64,000 bases of DNA from Gammaproteobacteria bacterium (lineage in GTDB: Bacteria; Pseudomonadota; Gammaproteobacteria; Pseudomonadales; Halieaceae), in NCBI GenBank assembly GCA_030427085.1, contig JAUHXH010000005.1, positions 62,001 through 126,000 of the forward strand, written 5' to 3'. Of this stretch, positions 20,877-30,003 are shown in pieces (the first letter of the stretch is position 1; every line of letters begins with the position of its first letter). The notes beneath the pieces are model-generated. The model had not been told where the DNA came from. It was given only the letters and a program-made list of their open reading frames with translations, and searched no databases. The translations under genes and the position numbers were made by a program.

Positions 20877-22088
20877 ATGATCCATCTGGAATTATCAGCA
20901 CAACACCAGGGCCTGCAGGACCAGCTCAAGATGGTAGCCGAGCACATGATGCGCCCCTACTCCCGCAAATACGATCGCGAGGAGCACAGCGAGCCGGTGG
21001 AACTGGCGGAAGTGGCCAAATTGCTGTCCGGCGCCCGCGGTGCGGGCAGCAACGCAGCAGCCGGTGACAAGCAGGAGCCAGAACCCGGCGTGGTCAAAAA
21101 CGGCGGTAACCTGATGTCCGTTACCGCCTACGAAGCCCTGTGCTGGGGCGACGTTGGCCTGATGCTGTCCATGCCCGGCCGCGGCCTCGGCAATGCCGCC
21201 ATCAGCGCCGTAGGCACCCCGGAGCAAAAAGAGAAATACGCCGACAGCTACGCCGCCATGTGCATCACCGAACCCGGCGTGGGTTCCGACTCGGCCAATA
21301 TCAGCACTACCGCCGTGCTCGACGGCGATGAGTGGGTAATCAATGGCGAGAAGATTTTCGTCACCGCCGGCGAACGCTGCGACACCCTGGTGGTGTGGGC
21401 CAGCCTGGATCGCAGCAAAGGCAAAGCGGCGATCAAATCCTTCATCGTGGAGAAGGGTACTCCCGGCTGCGAAGTCACGCGCCTGGAACACAAGATGGGA
21501 ATCCGTGCCTCCGACACCGCCGCCATCAGCTTCACCGACTGCCGCATTCCCAAAGGTAATATTCTGGGTAGCGCCGACATCGCCGACGACGAAGCGGGCC
21601 GCAAGAAAGCCTTTGGCGGCGTGATGCAAACTTTCGACAACACCCGTCCGCCGGTCGCCGCCATGGCCATCGGCGTGGCCCGGGCTGCGCTGGATTTGTG
21701 CCAGGAGCTACTGGCGAAAGAGGGGATCGCACTAGACTACGCCGAGAAGGGCGTACAGCTCACCGCCATCGAAGACGAACTCTACCGGATGGAGTCCGAG
21801 TGGCATGCAGCACGCCTGCTAGTGCGTCGCGCCGCATGGATGGCAGACAACGGCCAGCCCAACTCCATGGAAGCGTCCATGTGCAAAGCCAAAGCCGGGC
21901 GCATGGGTAACTATGTCACGCTGCGCTGTGTGGAGTTGTGTCAGGGTCTGGGATACAGTGAAGAACACCTGCTGGAAAAGTTCGCTCGTGATTCGAAAAT
22001 CATCGACATCTTCGAGGGCACCCAGCAAATCCAATTACTGATCGTCGCCAGGCGCCTGTTGGGCAAGTCGTCCAGCGAGTTGAAATAA
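20877..22088 (+). CDS. Acyl-CoA dehydrogenase
   Basis: A 403-residue FAD enzyme that introduces the alpha-beta double bond into an acyl-CoA. Signatures: AMCITEPGVGSDSANI (FAD and substrate binding), WVINGEKIFVTAGERCDTLVVWA, and the C-terminal DIFEGTQQIQ with the catalytic Glu. An unusual Gly/Ala-rich insertion (LLSGARGAGSNAAAGDKQE, about residues 48-66) interrupts the N-terminal helical domain. It follows the first ACAD by 15 bp with a GGGGGAGG ribosome site. The pair has one typical and one atypical active site, as in heteromeric steroid- or branched-acyl dehydrogenases; a complex is an inference. Confidence 0.93.
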   Translation: MIHLELSAQHQGLQDQLKMVAEHMMRPYSRKYDREEHSEPVELAEVAKLLSGARGAGSNAAAGDKQEPEPGVVKNGGNLMSVTAYEALCWGDVGLMLSMPGRGLGNAAISAVGTPEQKEKYADSYAAMCITEPGVGSDSANISTTAVLDGDEWVINGEKIFVTAGERCDTLVVWASLDRSKGKAAIKSFIVEKGTPGCEVTRLEHKMGIRASDTAAISFTDCRIPKGNILGSADIADDEAGRKKAFGGVMQTFDNTRPPVAAMAIGVARAALDLCQELLAKEGIALDYAEKGVQLTAIEDELYRMESEWHAARLLVRRAAWMADNGQPNSMEASMCKAKAGRMGNYVTLRCVELCQGLGYSEEHLLEKFARDSKIIDIFEGTQQIQLLIVARRLLGKSSSELK

Positions 22089-22161
22089 CTCGCGTGTAAA
22101 CACGCCCGCCCAACGATCGGTGTCGCGGCGGGCGCACCCTCCCCGACCACAGGGGTTTTCC

Positions 22162-23340
22162 ATGAAACTGAGCCGGCAACAGCTCTCGGTATTAATCCTC
22201 AGCCTGATGGCCACCAGCATCGGGCAGTCGCTGGTGTTCGCCATTCTCGCGCCACTGGGCCGGGAAGTGGCGATGAGCGAGTTGCAGATCACCTCCATCA
22301 TCGCCACCTCGGCGCTGGTGTTCGGCCTGGTATCGCCCTGGTGGGGGCGCCTGAGTGATCGTATTGGCCGCAAGCCGGTGATTATTGTGGGACTGGTGGG
22401 TTACACCATCGGCACCGTTGCCTTTACCAGTGTGTTCTGGGGTGGCATGGCCGGCATCTTAAGCGGCACCTTGTTGTACGTGGTGGCGTTGGTCACGCGC
22501 TGCGGACAGTCGATGGTGATGTCGGCCGCCGCGCCCGCCACCGCCGCTTACGCTGCCGATCACACCTCCCCCGACCAGCGCACTGGCGCCATGGCCAAAC
22601 TCGGCACGGCCAACAGTTTGGGCACCATTCTCGGCCCGGCGGTCAGTGGCGCACTCGCCGCCCTGGGCCTGCTCGCTCCGCTGTATTTTGCCGGCTTGCT
22701 GTCTGCTTTTGCCGCCCTGCTAATCTGGCGCTGGCTACCGGTAACTCCGTCACCGCAGATTAAATCACGCGTGGTGAAAGCCCGTCTGAAAGTACGCGAC
22801 CCACGCATTTTCCACTACCTGCTCACGGCCGTGAGTCTGTTCGTGGGGTTCTCCGGCATCCAGCAAACGCTGGGCTTCCAACTGCAGGACAAAATGCAGC
22901 TCTCCGGCATCCAGACCGCGCAGTACACCGGCGGCGCACTGATGGTGCTGGCGATTTTCACCTTCTTCAGTCAGATGACCCTGATGCAGCGCCTGCAGTG
23001 GCCGCCGCTGCGATTTATCCGTGTGGGGCTTTCACTAATACTGCTCGGCGGCATTGGCGTGACCCTGTTCCAGGCCTACTGGCAACTCGCCGTGGGTATG
23101 GCTTTTATGGGACTGGGTATGGGCTTGATGATGCCCGCCATCTCCGCCGGTGCCTCGCTGGCGGTAACAGCAGAAGAACAAGGTGCCGTCGCCGGACTGG
23201 TCTCTTCGTGCCCCGCCCTGGGTTTCGCCGTAGGGCCAATTGTGGCGGGTGCGTTGTACCAGTGGATGCCGGTAACCGCCGCGATGTTCAGCTGTGGGGT
23301 GTTTGTGGTGTTACTGGGGTGGTTGATGTTGCGGCGCTAA
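22162..23340 (+). CDS. MFS transporter, about 12 transmembrane helices
   Basis: A 392-residue major facilitator superfamily protein, probably in the inner membrane as a proton-coupled exporter or importer. The motif-A loop between helices 2 and 3 reads WGRLSDRIGRKP; the second half has a partly conserved repeat. The ATG at 22162 is chosen because translation from it begins directly with the first helix (LSVLILSLMATSIGQSLVF); the upstream frame gives a proline/arginine-rich start. It resembles drug:H+ antiporter-1 members. It follows the ACAD pair on the same strand by 73 bp and is convergent with the thioesterase, so it could move the substrate of this island. Specificity cannot be read from the sequence. 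Confidence 0.88.
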   Translation: MKLSRQQLSVLILSLMATSIGQSLVFAILAPLGREVAMSELQITSIIATSALVFGLVSPWWGRLSDRIGRKPVIIVGLVGYTIGTVAFTSVFWGGMAGILSGTLLYVVALVTRCGQSMVMSAAAPATAAYAADHTSPDQRTGAMAKLGTANSLGTILGPAVSGALAALGLLAPLYFAGLLSAFAALLIWRWLPVTPSPQIKSRVVKARLKVRDPRIFHYLLTAVSLFVGFSGIQQTLGFQLQDKMQLSGIQTAQYTGGALMVLAIFTFFSQMTLMQRLQWPPLRFIRVGLSLILLGGIGVTLFQAYWQLAVGMAFMGLGMGLMMPAISAGASLAVTAEEQGAVAGLVSSCPALGFAVGPIVAGALYQWMPVTAAMFSCGVFVVLLGWLMLRR

Positions 23341-23363
23341 GGTTAGTCGGCAGGCCCTTAACC

Positions 23364-23798
23364 TCAGGTCACCAACTTTTCCAACGCCGCCCGCAAACCA
23401 TCCGGAATCGCCACCGCCTTATTCTCCGCACGCTCTACAAACACATGCACAAAGTGGCCGTTGGCAACGGCTTGCTCTTCGCCCTGCTTGAAAATACCTA
23501 CGCCGTACTGCACCGAGCTATTGCCCAGGCGGTCTACGCGTAAGCCCGCCTCGACGGCTTCGGGGTAGGCGATGGGGGCATGGTACTCGCAGCCGGAATT
23601 CACCACGAAGCCGACAATCTTGCCCTCGTGGATATTGAGGCCGCCCTGTTCGATCAGGTATTGATTTACCGCACTGTCGAAGTAGGAGTAGTAGGTCACG
23701 TTGTTCACGTGGCCATAGAGATCGTTGTCGGACCAGCGGGTGGTGATGGGATAGAAGACTTTGTAGTCGCTGCGGTTGGGTACAGAAGGCTTGGCCAT
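23364..23798 (-). CDS. Hot-dog fold acyl-CoA thioesterase (4HBT type)
   Basis: A 144-residue single-domain thioesterase that would release free acid and CoA from an acyl-CoA. The 4-hydroxybenzoyl-CoA thioesterase-like motif TRWSDNDLYGHVNNVTYYSYFD is clear at about residues 20-41, including the catalytic-loop Asp. The strands after it (VVNSGCEYHAPIAYPEAVEAGLRVDRLGNSSVQYGVGIF) complete the fold. It is the last gene of the long minus-strand catabolic run and starts at the very end of the iron-dependent dehydrogenase gene (1-bp overlap). It may relieve CoA trapping. Confidence 0.92.
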   Translation of the reverse strand: MAKPSVPNRSDYKVFYPITTRWSDNDLYGHVNNVTYYSYFDSAVNQYLIEQGGLNIHEGKIVGFVVNSGCEYHAPIAYPEAVEAGLRVDRLGNSSVQYGVGIFKQGEEQAVANGHFVHVFVERAENKAVAIPDGLRAALEKLVT

Positions 23799-24964
23799 CA
23801 GGCGGCGTCTCCGAAAGCAGCGGTGTAGATGCCCAGCGCGTCGTCGTAGGCCACGTCGCGGGGGTTGTTGATCAGCAGGCGCTGCTGCAGCATAGCGTCC
23901 TCAGCCAGTGTCACCAACATCTCTTCCGCCACGCCCGCAGCTTTCAAGGTCGCGGGCAGATTGAGGTCATCGATCAGTGCTTCCAGCCACTCGATCAGGC
24001 ACAGGGCGCGCGCCTCATCATCTTCTGGCAGATCACCATCCACCAGCAGCGGTGCCAGTTCGGCGTACAGTGGCGCGGCAGCACTCAGGTTGAAGCGCAT
24101 CACCGACGGCAGCACCAGCGAGTTACTCAGGCCATGTGGGATGTGATAGTGGCCACCCAGCGGATACGCCAGTGCATGCACCGCAGCCACCGGCGCATTG
24201 GCGAAGGCCTGGCCGGCGAACATGGCACCGAGCAGCATATTGGCCCGCGCTTCGCGCTCACCACCCTGGTGTACAGCGGTACGAATGCTGCCGCCCAACA
24301 GCACCAGCGCCTGGCGCGCCAGCATGTCGGAGATGGGGTTCTTCTTGTGCTTGGAAGTGTAGGCCTCGATGGCATGAACCATGGCGTCGATGCCGGTCAT
24401 GGCCGTTACGGAGGGCGGCAGGCCGAGGGTGAGGTCCGCGTCCAGCACGGCCACGTCGGGCAATAGTACAGGGGAGGAAACCCCGGCCTTGGTGGTTTCG
24501 CCGGTGGTAATCACCGCTACAGGCGTAACTTCAGAGCCCGTGCCCGCTGTGGTGGGTACCAAAATCATCGGCAGGCGCTTACCGCTCACCTGCCCCACGC
24601 CATAAATTTCACTCAGGGATTGCTCGCCGCCCAGCAGTACCGCCACGACCTTGGCAACGTCCATGGACGAGCCACCGCCCACGGCAATCACGCCGTCCAC
24701 ATTTTCCGCCCGGCACGTGTCGCAAGCCGACAGCACCACAGATTCCGGCGGGTCCTCACGCACTTGATCAAATAACACCACCGGCAAACCCGCCTCCGCC
24801 AGCGCGGCGATGATGGGTTCTACCAGTCCGATCTTGATCAGGCCAGGGTCGGTGACCAGCGCCGGGCGCTGCACGCCCAGGCGCTGGCAGTGTAGCGCCA
24901 GCTCCAGGGCCGCGCCCGGTGCACAAACGATGCTGGCGGCAGTGTGAAATTCGAAGGCGTTCAT
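23798..24964 (-). CDS. Iron-containing alcohol dehydrogenase
   Basis: A 388-residue group III NAD(P)-dependent alcohol dehydrogenase. Visible are the nucleotide-binding IAVGGGSSMDVAKVVAVLL, LVPTTAGTGSEVTPVAVIT, and the metal-binding region GIDAMVHAIEAYTSKHKKNPISD with AVHALAYPLGGHYHIPHGLSN, which supplies the Asp/His ligands. Members oxidise alcohols or reduce aldehydes, and some act as hydroxyacid-oxoacid transhydrogenases. It sits between the quinone oxidoreductase-like gene and the thioesterase. In a beta-oxidation operon it may process an alcohol or aldehyde side product. The exact substrate is unknown. Confidence 0.93.
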   Translation of the reverse strand: MNAFEFHTAASIVCAPGAALELALHCQRLGVQRPALVTDPGLIKIGLVEPIIAALAEAGLPVVLFDQVREDPPESVVLSACDTCRAENVDGVIAVGGGSSMDVAKVVAVLLGGEQSLSEIYGVGQVSGKRLPMILVPTTAGTGSEVTPVAVITTGETTKAGVSSPVLLPDVAVLDADLTLGLPPSVTAMTGIDAMVHAIEAYTSKHKKNPISDMLARQALVLLGGSIRTAVHQGGEREARANMLLGAMFAGQAFANAPVAAVHALAYPLGGHYHIPHGLSNSLVLPSVMRFNLSAAAPLYAELAPLLVDGDLPEDDEARALCLIEWLEALIDDLNLPATLKAAGVAEEMLVTLAEDAMLQQRLLINNPRDVAYDDALGIYTAAFGDAA

Positions 24965-24991
24965 GGGGCCTCCCCTCTTTTTACGACGGGC

Positions 24992-25969
24992 TTACAGGGT
25001 CAGAATGACTTTGCCGCGCGCGCGACGCTCGGTCATACAAGTGTAGGCTTCCAGATACTGTTCGATGGGGAACTGGTCGGTGACCACCGGCGCAATTTTC
25101 TCCTGCTCGAACAGCTCCCACAGTTCCTTGATGTTGTTCAGGTTCTCTTCCGGCTCTTCGCCTGCAAAGCGACCCCAGAACACACCCATCAGGGAGCAAC
25201 CTTTCAGTAGAGTCAGGTTCAGGGGAATACTGGGAATCGGGCCACTGGCGAAGCCAATCACCAGGTAGCGACCGTTCCAGGCCATGGAGCGCACCGCAGG
25301 CTCGCTGTAATCGCCGCCCACGGGGTCGTAGACCACGTCCACACCGCGACCGCCCGTAATTTCCTTGATCTTGTCTTTCAGCGACTCCTCACTGTAATTG
25401 ATACAGTGGTCAGCACCCAGCTTGCGGCACACTTCCAGCTTCTCATCCGTGCTGGCGGCAGCAATCACCGTCGCGCCCATCAACTTGCCCAGTTCAATCG
25501 CTGTAGTGCCCACGCCGCCCGCAGCACCCAATACCAGCAGGGTTTCACCCGGCTTGATCTGCGCGCGCTGCTTCAGCGCGTGGTAGGAGGTGAAATAGGT
25601 AATGGACACACCCGCCGCCTGCTCGAAGCTCAGCTTGTCGGGCATGGGGAAGCAGCCATTTTCATTGACCGCGATTTTTTCACAGAAGGCGCCAAAGCCC
25701 CCCATGGAAATCACCCGGTCACCTTCCTTGAATTTGGTAACACCACTGCCAACTTTCTCTACCACACCGGAACACTCGCCACCGGGGATGAAAGGCAGGT
25801 CGGGCTGCATTTGATATTTGCCCTGAATGATCAGCACGTCGGGGAAGTTCAGACCCGCCGCCTTGACCTTGATCAGAACATCCTTCTCCCCAACTTCCGG
25901 CTCCGGCCAGTCGTTGACCAGGTCGAGTTTGTCCGCCATTGCGTGTTCGCGACATACCAGGGCTTTCAT
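24992..25969 (-). CDS. NADPH:quinone oxidoreductase-like medium-chain dehydrogenase
   Basis: A 325-residue zinc-free MDR-family reductase. Features: N-terminal GroES-like domain with AGLNFPDVLIIQGKYQ and PGGECSGVVEKVG, Rossmann domain LVLGAAGGVGTTAIELGKLMGA, then GRGVDVVYDPVGGDY and a C-terminal EQYLEAYTCMTERRARGKVIL. No structural-zinc Cys cluster is present. Members reduce quinones or enoyl-CoA/enoyl thioesters with NADPH. In this operon, between thiolase and an alcohol dehydrogenase, an enoyl-CoA reductase role for unsaturated intermediates is possible. The family is clear, the substrate is not. Confidence 0.9.
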   Translation of the reverse strand: MKALVCREHAMADKLDLVNDWPEPEVGEKDVLIKVKAAGLNFPDVLIIQGKYQMQPDLPFIPGGECSGVVEKVGSGVTKFKEGDRVISMGGFGAFCEKIAVNENGCFPMPDKLSFEQAAGVSITYFTSYHALKQRAQIKPGETLLVLGAAGGVGTTAIELGKLMGATVIAAASTDEKLEVCRKLGADHCINYSEESLKDKIKEITGGRGVDVVYDPVGGDYSEPAVRSMAWNGRYLVIGFASGPIPSIPLNLTLLKGCSLMGVFWGRFAGEEPEENLNNIKELWELFEQEKIAPVVTDQFPIEQYLEAYTCMTERRARGKVILTL

Positions 25970-26070
25970 CGTGTGCTTTCCTCCGCCAGGTAAAGACTTG
26001 GGCGCCGGCCGTCAGGCGGGCGCCCTGTTAGATTGTTTGGGCCCGCCACTGGCAGGCCCGGGATGGGGCA

Positions 26071-27249
26071 TTAAGCGACTTCGAACAGACCCGCCGCACC
26101 CATACCGCCGCCGATGCACATGGTGACAACCACGTACTTCACACCGCGACGCTTACCTTCGATCAGCGCGTGGCCGATCATGCGTGAACCGCTCATGCCG
26201 TAGGGGTGACCCACGGAAATCGCGCCGCCGTTTACGTTCAGCTTGTCGTTGTCGATGCCCAGTTGGTCACGGCAGTAAATCACCTGCACAGCGAAGGCTT
26301 CGTTCAGTTCCCACAGGCCAATGTCGTCAACGCTCAGGCCGTGCTGCTTGAGCAGTTTGGGCACTGCGAATACAGGGCCAATGCCCATTTCGTCAGGCTC
26401 ACAGCCAGCAACTGCCAGACCGCGATAGATACCCAGAGGTTCCAGACCTTCCTGCTCGGCCAGCTTGGCGTCCATCACCACCTGGGCGGATGAACCGTCA
26501 GACAGCTGGGAAGCATTACCGGCAGTGATGGTACCGCCCTCGATAACCGTCTTCAGGCCAGCCAGACCTTCCGCGGTGGTGGCACGCAGACCTTCGTCAG
26601 CAGATACAGTGGCTTCTGCTTCGGATTGCTCGCCGGTTTCCTTGTTCCAAACAATGCGGTTACAGGTAACGGGCACCAGCTCATCGGCGTACTTGCCCGC
26701 CTCGTAGGCGGCAGCAGTGCGCTGCTGGGATTGCAGGCCGTATTCGTCCATCTGCTCACGGGTAATGCCGTAGCGCTTGGCCACAATTTCTGCGGTTTGC
26801 AGCATGGGCATGTGAATGTCCGGATGCATTTTCAGCAACTCTTCGTCGCGTGCGCGGAAGGTGTTCATCTTGTCGTTCTGTACCAGGGAGATGGACTCCA
26901 GGCCGCCACCCACAACAACGTCCATACCGTCGTCGATCACTTGCTTGGCAGCGGTGGCAACAGCCATCAGGCCAGAGGAACACTGGCGGTCGATGGTCAT
27001 GCCGGCCACGCCCACACCCAGCCCGGAACGCAGGGCAATTTGGCGAGCGATGTTGGTGCCGGTGGAGCCCTGCTGCAGGGCGCAACCCATGATCACATCA
27101 TCCACGCGAGCCGGATCGATGCCGGCGCGCTTGACCGCTTCCGCCACTGATGCGGCACCCAGGCTGGCGCCGGTCAGGTTGTTGAAGCCGCCGCGATAGG
27201 CTTTGCCAATCGGGGTACGAGCGGTCGATACAATTACTGCTTCTCTCAT
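26071..27249 (-). CDS. Acetyl-CoA acyltransferase (thiolase)
   Basis: A 392-residue thiolase that would cleave 3-oxoacyl-CoA with CoA, the last step of beta-oxidation. The nucleophile is Cys90 in [17 protein letters not shown] and [14 protein letters not shown] carry the other catalytic elements (His), and the second Cys is in [11 protein letters not shown]. The four-residue spacing and length agree with degradative thiolases. GHPYGMSG, instead of the more usual GHPIGASG, suggests a divergent substrate range. It lies 12 bp after the SDR gene in the operon. Preceded on the other side by a 101-bp gap to the quinone oxidoreductase. Confidence 0.95.
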   Translation of the reverse strand: MREAVIVSTARTPIGKAYRGGFNNLTGASLGAASVAEAVKRAGIDPARVDDVIMGCALQQGSTGTNIARQIALRSGLGVGVAGMTIDRQCSSGLMAVATAAKQVIDDGMDVVVGGGLESISLVQNDKMNTFRARDEELLKMHPDIHMPMLQTAEIVAKRYGITREQMDEYGLQSQQRTAAAYEAGKYADELVPVTCNRIVWNKETGEQSEAEATVSADEGLRATTAEGLAGLKTVIEGGTITAGNASQLSDGSSAQVVMDAKLAEQEGLEPLGIYRGLAVAGCEPDEMGIGPVFAVPKLLKQHGLSVDDIGLWELNEAFAVQVIYCRDQLGIDNDKLNVNGGAISVGHPYGMSGSRMIGHALIEGKRRGVKYVVVTMCIGGGMGAAGLFEVA

Positions 27250-27261
27250 GATTCTTTCCTT

Positions 27262-28182
27262 TTAATCCAGTTTGATGCCCAGGCCCTGAGAGGCCACGGT
27301 GAGCATTTTCAGTGATTGTTCAAAGCCGCCCTTCAGTTCACGGGCACCCTCGTCGCTGGAAATTTCCGCCCAGTGCGCGGCGATGCCTTCCGGGTTCTGC
27401 TCTTCCGGACTCAGCCACACGCTTTCGGTTTCCACGATCTTCGATACGGAGAAGCCGCCGGCGCCGGCACACAGGATGGTGCGATTCGGGGAGTCTTCGC
27501 TTACGAGGTACAGCACCGCGGGGGTAACGGTTTCCGGCGTCAGCAGATCGAAAGCTTTTTCCGGCAGCAGGCCTTCGGTCATGCGAGTGCCGGCGGTGGG
27601 CGCCAGCGCGTTAACGCGAATGTTGTACTTGGCCCCTTCCTGCACCAGTGTGTTCATCGCGCCGATCACGCCCATTTTGGCCGCGCCGTAGTTGGTCTGG
27701 CCGAAGTTGCCGTACAGGCCACTGGAAGACGTGGTGACCACAATACGACCGTACTCCTGCTCGCGCATGATGTCCCAGCAGGCCTTGATGCAGTTGATGG
27801 TGCCCATCAGGTGCACATCTACCACCATCTGGAAATCTTCCAGAGAACCTTTGGCGAAACTCTTGTCGCGCAGGATGCCGGCATTGTTAACCAGTATGTC
27901 CACGCGGCCCCACTGGTCCATGGTCTGCTTGACCATGGCTTCCACTTCGTCGTACTTGGCCACGTTGGCGCCGTTGGCGATGGCTTCGCCGCCCAGGGCT
28001 TCGATTTCAGCCACAACGGATTTGGCTGCCTCGCTGGAACCGCCGGTACCGTCGGCAGCGCCACCCAGGTCATTGATTACAACTTTGGCACCGCGCTTGG
28101 CCAGTTCAATCGCGTGGCAGCGGCCCAGACCCTGGCCTGCACCGGTAACAATGGCAACTTTGCCGTCGTAACGAATCGTCAT
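27262..28182 (-). CDS. SDR, (3R)-hydroxyacyl-CoA dehydrogenase (MFE2-like)
   Basis: A 306-residue short-chain dehydrogenase matching the dehydrogenase domain of peroxisomal multifunctional enzyme type 2. It has VAIVTGAGQGLGR, VVINDLGGAADGTGGSS (characteristic of MFE2), NNAGILRDKSF, and the catalytic Ser, Tyr and Lys in TTSSSGLYGNFGQTNYGAAK. It would oxidise (3R)-hydroxyacyl-CoA to 3-oxoacyl-CoA with NAD. ATG at 28182 follows an AAGGAG site; earlier in-frame codons lack one. It pairs logically with the MaoC hydratase just upstream and the thiolase just downstream. The (R) stereochemistry is inferred from homology. Confidence 0.9.
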   Translation of the reverse strand: MTIRYDGKVAIVTGAGQGLGRCHAIELAKRGAKVVINDLGGAADGTGGSSEAAKSVVAEIEALGGEAIANGANVAKYDEVEAMVKQTMDQWGRVDILVNNAGILRDKSFAKGSLEDFQMVVDVHLMGTINCIKACWDIMREQEYGRIVVTTSSSGLYGNFGQTNYGAAKMGVIGAMNTLVQEGAKYNIRVNALAPTAGTRMTEGLLPEKAFDLLTPETVTPAVLYLVSEDSPNRTILCAGAGGFSVSKIVETESVWLSPEEQNPEGIAAHWAEISSDEGARELKGGFEQSLKMLTVASQGLGIKLD

Positions 28183-28216
28183 GTGTAACTCTCCTTCAAA
28201 AAATTCTGAGCCGCGA

Positions 28217-28681
28217 TCAGGCGGCAACAACCATCGACAGCCACTCGGCTACCAGCGCGGGAGTTTCCTCCCCTTCAATTTCTACCGACACCGCGTTTTT
28301 AATCAGGAAGCGGTTGTCGTCTTTGGCTTCCACGCTCATCACTTCCACGTGGGCCCGCACGCGCTTACCGGCACGAACCGGCATCAGGAAACGGATCTTG
28401 TCGAAGCCGTAGTTGATGCCCATCACGGTGTTTTCCGGCACGATGCTGCGGCCTTCACACATTTTTACCAGCAGGGACAGAGTCAGGAAGCCGTGGGCGA
28501 TAGTGCCGCCGAAGGGCGTCTGCGCGGCCTTTTCCTCATCGATATGAATGAACTGGTGGTCGCCGGTGCAATCGGCAAACTCGTTGATGCGCTGCTGGGT
28601 AACTTCCACCCACTCGCCCGGCTCAAACTTGGTGCCGGCCTGTTCGACCATCTTTTCCTTGGGGACAACAATCGTGGCCAT
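28217..28681 (-). CDS. MaoC-type (R)-specific enoyl-CoA hydratase
   Basis: A 154-residue hot-dog-fold hydratase. The hydratase-2 motif is clear in RINEFADCTGDHQFIHIDEEKAAQTPFGGTIAHG, giving the catalytic Asp and His. The C-terminal strands end in ALVAEWLSMVV. It would add water to a trans-2-enoyl-CoA to give (3R)-hydroxyacyl-CoA. The next gene in the operon is the MFE2-like SDR, which uses that stereoisomer, so the two together replace the crotonase/(3S)-dehydrogenase pair. The ATG at 28681 has a GAGGAAAGTAGAC leader with a fair ribosome site. Confidence 0.93.
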   Translation of the reverse strand: MATIVVPKEKMVEQAGTKFEPGEWVEVTQQRINEFADCTGDHQFIHIDEEKAAQTPFGGTIAHGFLTLSLLVKMCEGRSIVPENTVMGINYGFDKIRFLMPVRAGKRVRAHVEVMSVEAKDDNRFLIKNAVSVEIEGEETPALVAEWLSMVVAA

Positions 28682-28726
28682 GTCTACTTTCCTCGTTAAT
28701 TGATTGGTATTTGGTTGGGAGGCGCT

Positions 28727-29980
28727 TCAGCCGTCCCGGAAGGTGGCGTTAACCGCATCGCCCTGATCCTGGTATTTGCGCAACTCCTGACGGCCCACCA
28801 CCATGCGGTGAACTTCGTCGGGGCCATCCGCCAGACGCAGAGTGCGTTGACCCATGTACATGGCCGCCAGCGGGGTATCCTGGGACACACCCAGTGCACC
28901 GAACATCTGGATCGCCTGGTCAACCACGCGGATGGACATATTGGGCACCACGGTCTTGATCATGGAGATCCAGATCCGCGCTTCCTTTGCGTCCACGTTG
29001 TCCATCATCCAGGCCGCTTTCAAGGTCAGCAGGCGAGCCTGTTCAATGTCCATGCGCGCCTGGGCGATGATATCGATATTGCCGCCAAGGCGAGCCAGCG
29101 GCTTACCGAACGCAGTGCGGGACAGGGAGCGCTCGCACAGCAGTTGTAGCGCCTTTTCCGCCGCGCCGATAGCTCGCATACAGTGGTGAATACGGCCCGG
29201 GCCGAGGCGACCCTGGGAAATTTCGAAGCCGCGACCGGCGCCGAGGATGATGTTCTCTTTCGGTACGCGCACATTGGTGTAGCGCTGGTGCATGTGACCG
29301 TGAGGCGCATCATCCATGGAGAACACATTCATCGGGCGCAGGTTTTCCACTCCAGGGGTGTCCATGGGCACCAGAATCTGGCTTTGCTGCACGTGTTTGG
29401 CCGCATCGGGATCCGTTTTCACCATCACGATCATAATCTTGCAGCGGGGGTCGCCGGCGCCGGAGATGTAGTGCTTCTCGCCATTGATGACCCACTCGTC
29501 GCCATCCAGAACCGCCTGGGTGCGAATGTTGGTGGCGTCGGAGGAGGCCACATCCGGCTCGGTCATGGCGTAAGCAGAACGGATCTCGCCATTCATCAAA
29601 GGCTCCAGCCACTGTTTTTTCTGGGCTTCAGTGCCGTACTTGTGCAGTACTTCCATGTTGCCGGTATCCGGCGCCGCACAGTTAAACACTTCCGCGGCGA
29701 TGTGGGATTTGCCCATTTCCTCAGCGAGGTACGCGTACTCCACGGTGGTCAGGCCACTGCCGTGCTCGCCGTCGGTGAGGAAGAAGTTCCACAGGCCGCG
29801 CTCGCGAGCCTTGGCTTTCAGGCCTTCCATGATTTCCACCTGGCGCGCGGTTAGCTGCCAGCGGTCACCCACGCCAATCTCGTGGATATACTCCTCTTCC
29901 AAAGGCATCACTTCAGTAGTGATAAATTGCTGTACGTCGTCCAGCAGGGGGCGAAGCTTGTCGCTGATTCCCAAATCCAT
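28727..29980 (-). CDS. ACAD11-like acyl-CoA dehydrogenase
   Basis: A 417-residue FAD-dependent acyl-CoA dehydrogenase of the ACAD10/11 type. The middle domain has SAYAMTEPDVASSDATNI and WVINGEKHYISGAGDPRCK. The C-terminal domain has TAFGKPLARLG and the ending LADGPDEVHRMVVGRQELRK. In ACAD10/11 this Asp-Gly-Pro-Asp-Glu segment occupies the place of the classical EGT catalytic Glu. Eukaryotic relatives act on very-long-chain or 4-hydroxyacyl substrates. It lies 45 bp before the MaoC gene and 23 bp after the acyl-CoA synthetase gene, all in the same direction. Confidence 0.93.
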   Translation of the reverse strand: MDLGISDKLRPLLDDVQQFITTEVMPLEEEYIHEIGVGDRWQLTARQVEIMEGLKAKARERGLWNFFLTDGEHGSGLTTVEYAYLAEEMGKSHIAAEVFNCAAPDTGNMEVLHKYGTEAQKKQWLEPLMNGEIRSAYAMTEPDVASSDATNIRTQAVLDGDEWVINGEKHYISGAGDPRCKIMIVMVKTDPDAAKHVQQSQILVPMDTPGVENLRPMNVFSMDDAPHGHMHQRYTNVRVPKENIILGAGRGFEISQGRLGPGRIHHCMRAIGAAEKALQLLCERSLSRTAFGKPLARLGGNIDIIAQARMDIEQARLLTLKAAWMMDNVDAKEARIWISMIKTVVPNMSIRVVDQAIQMFGALGVSQDTPLAAMYMGQRTLRLADGPDEVHRMVVGRQELRKYQDQGDAVNATFRDG

Positions 29981-30003
29981 CGCAAATCTCCCGTTGTGCG
30001 TGT

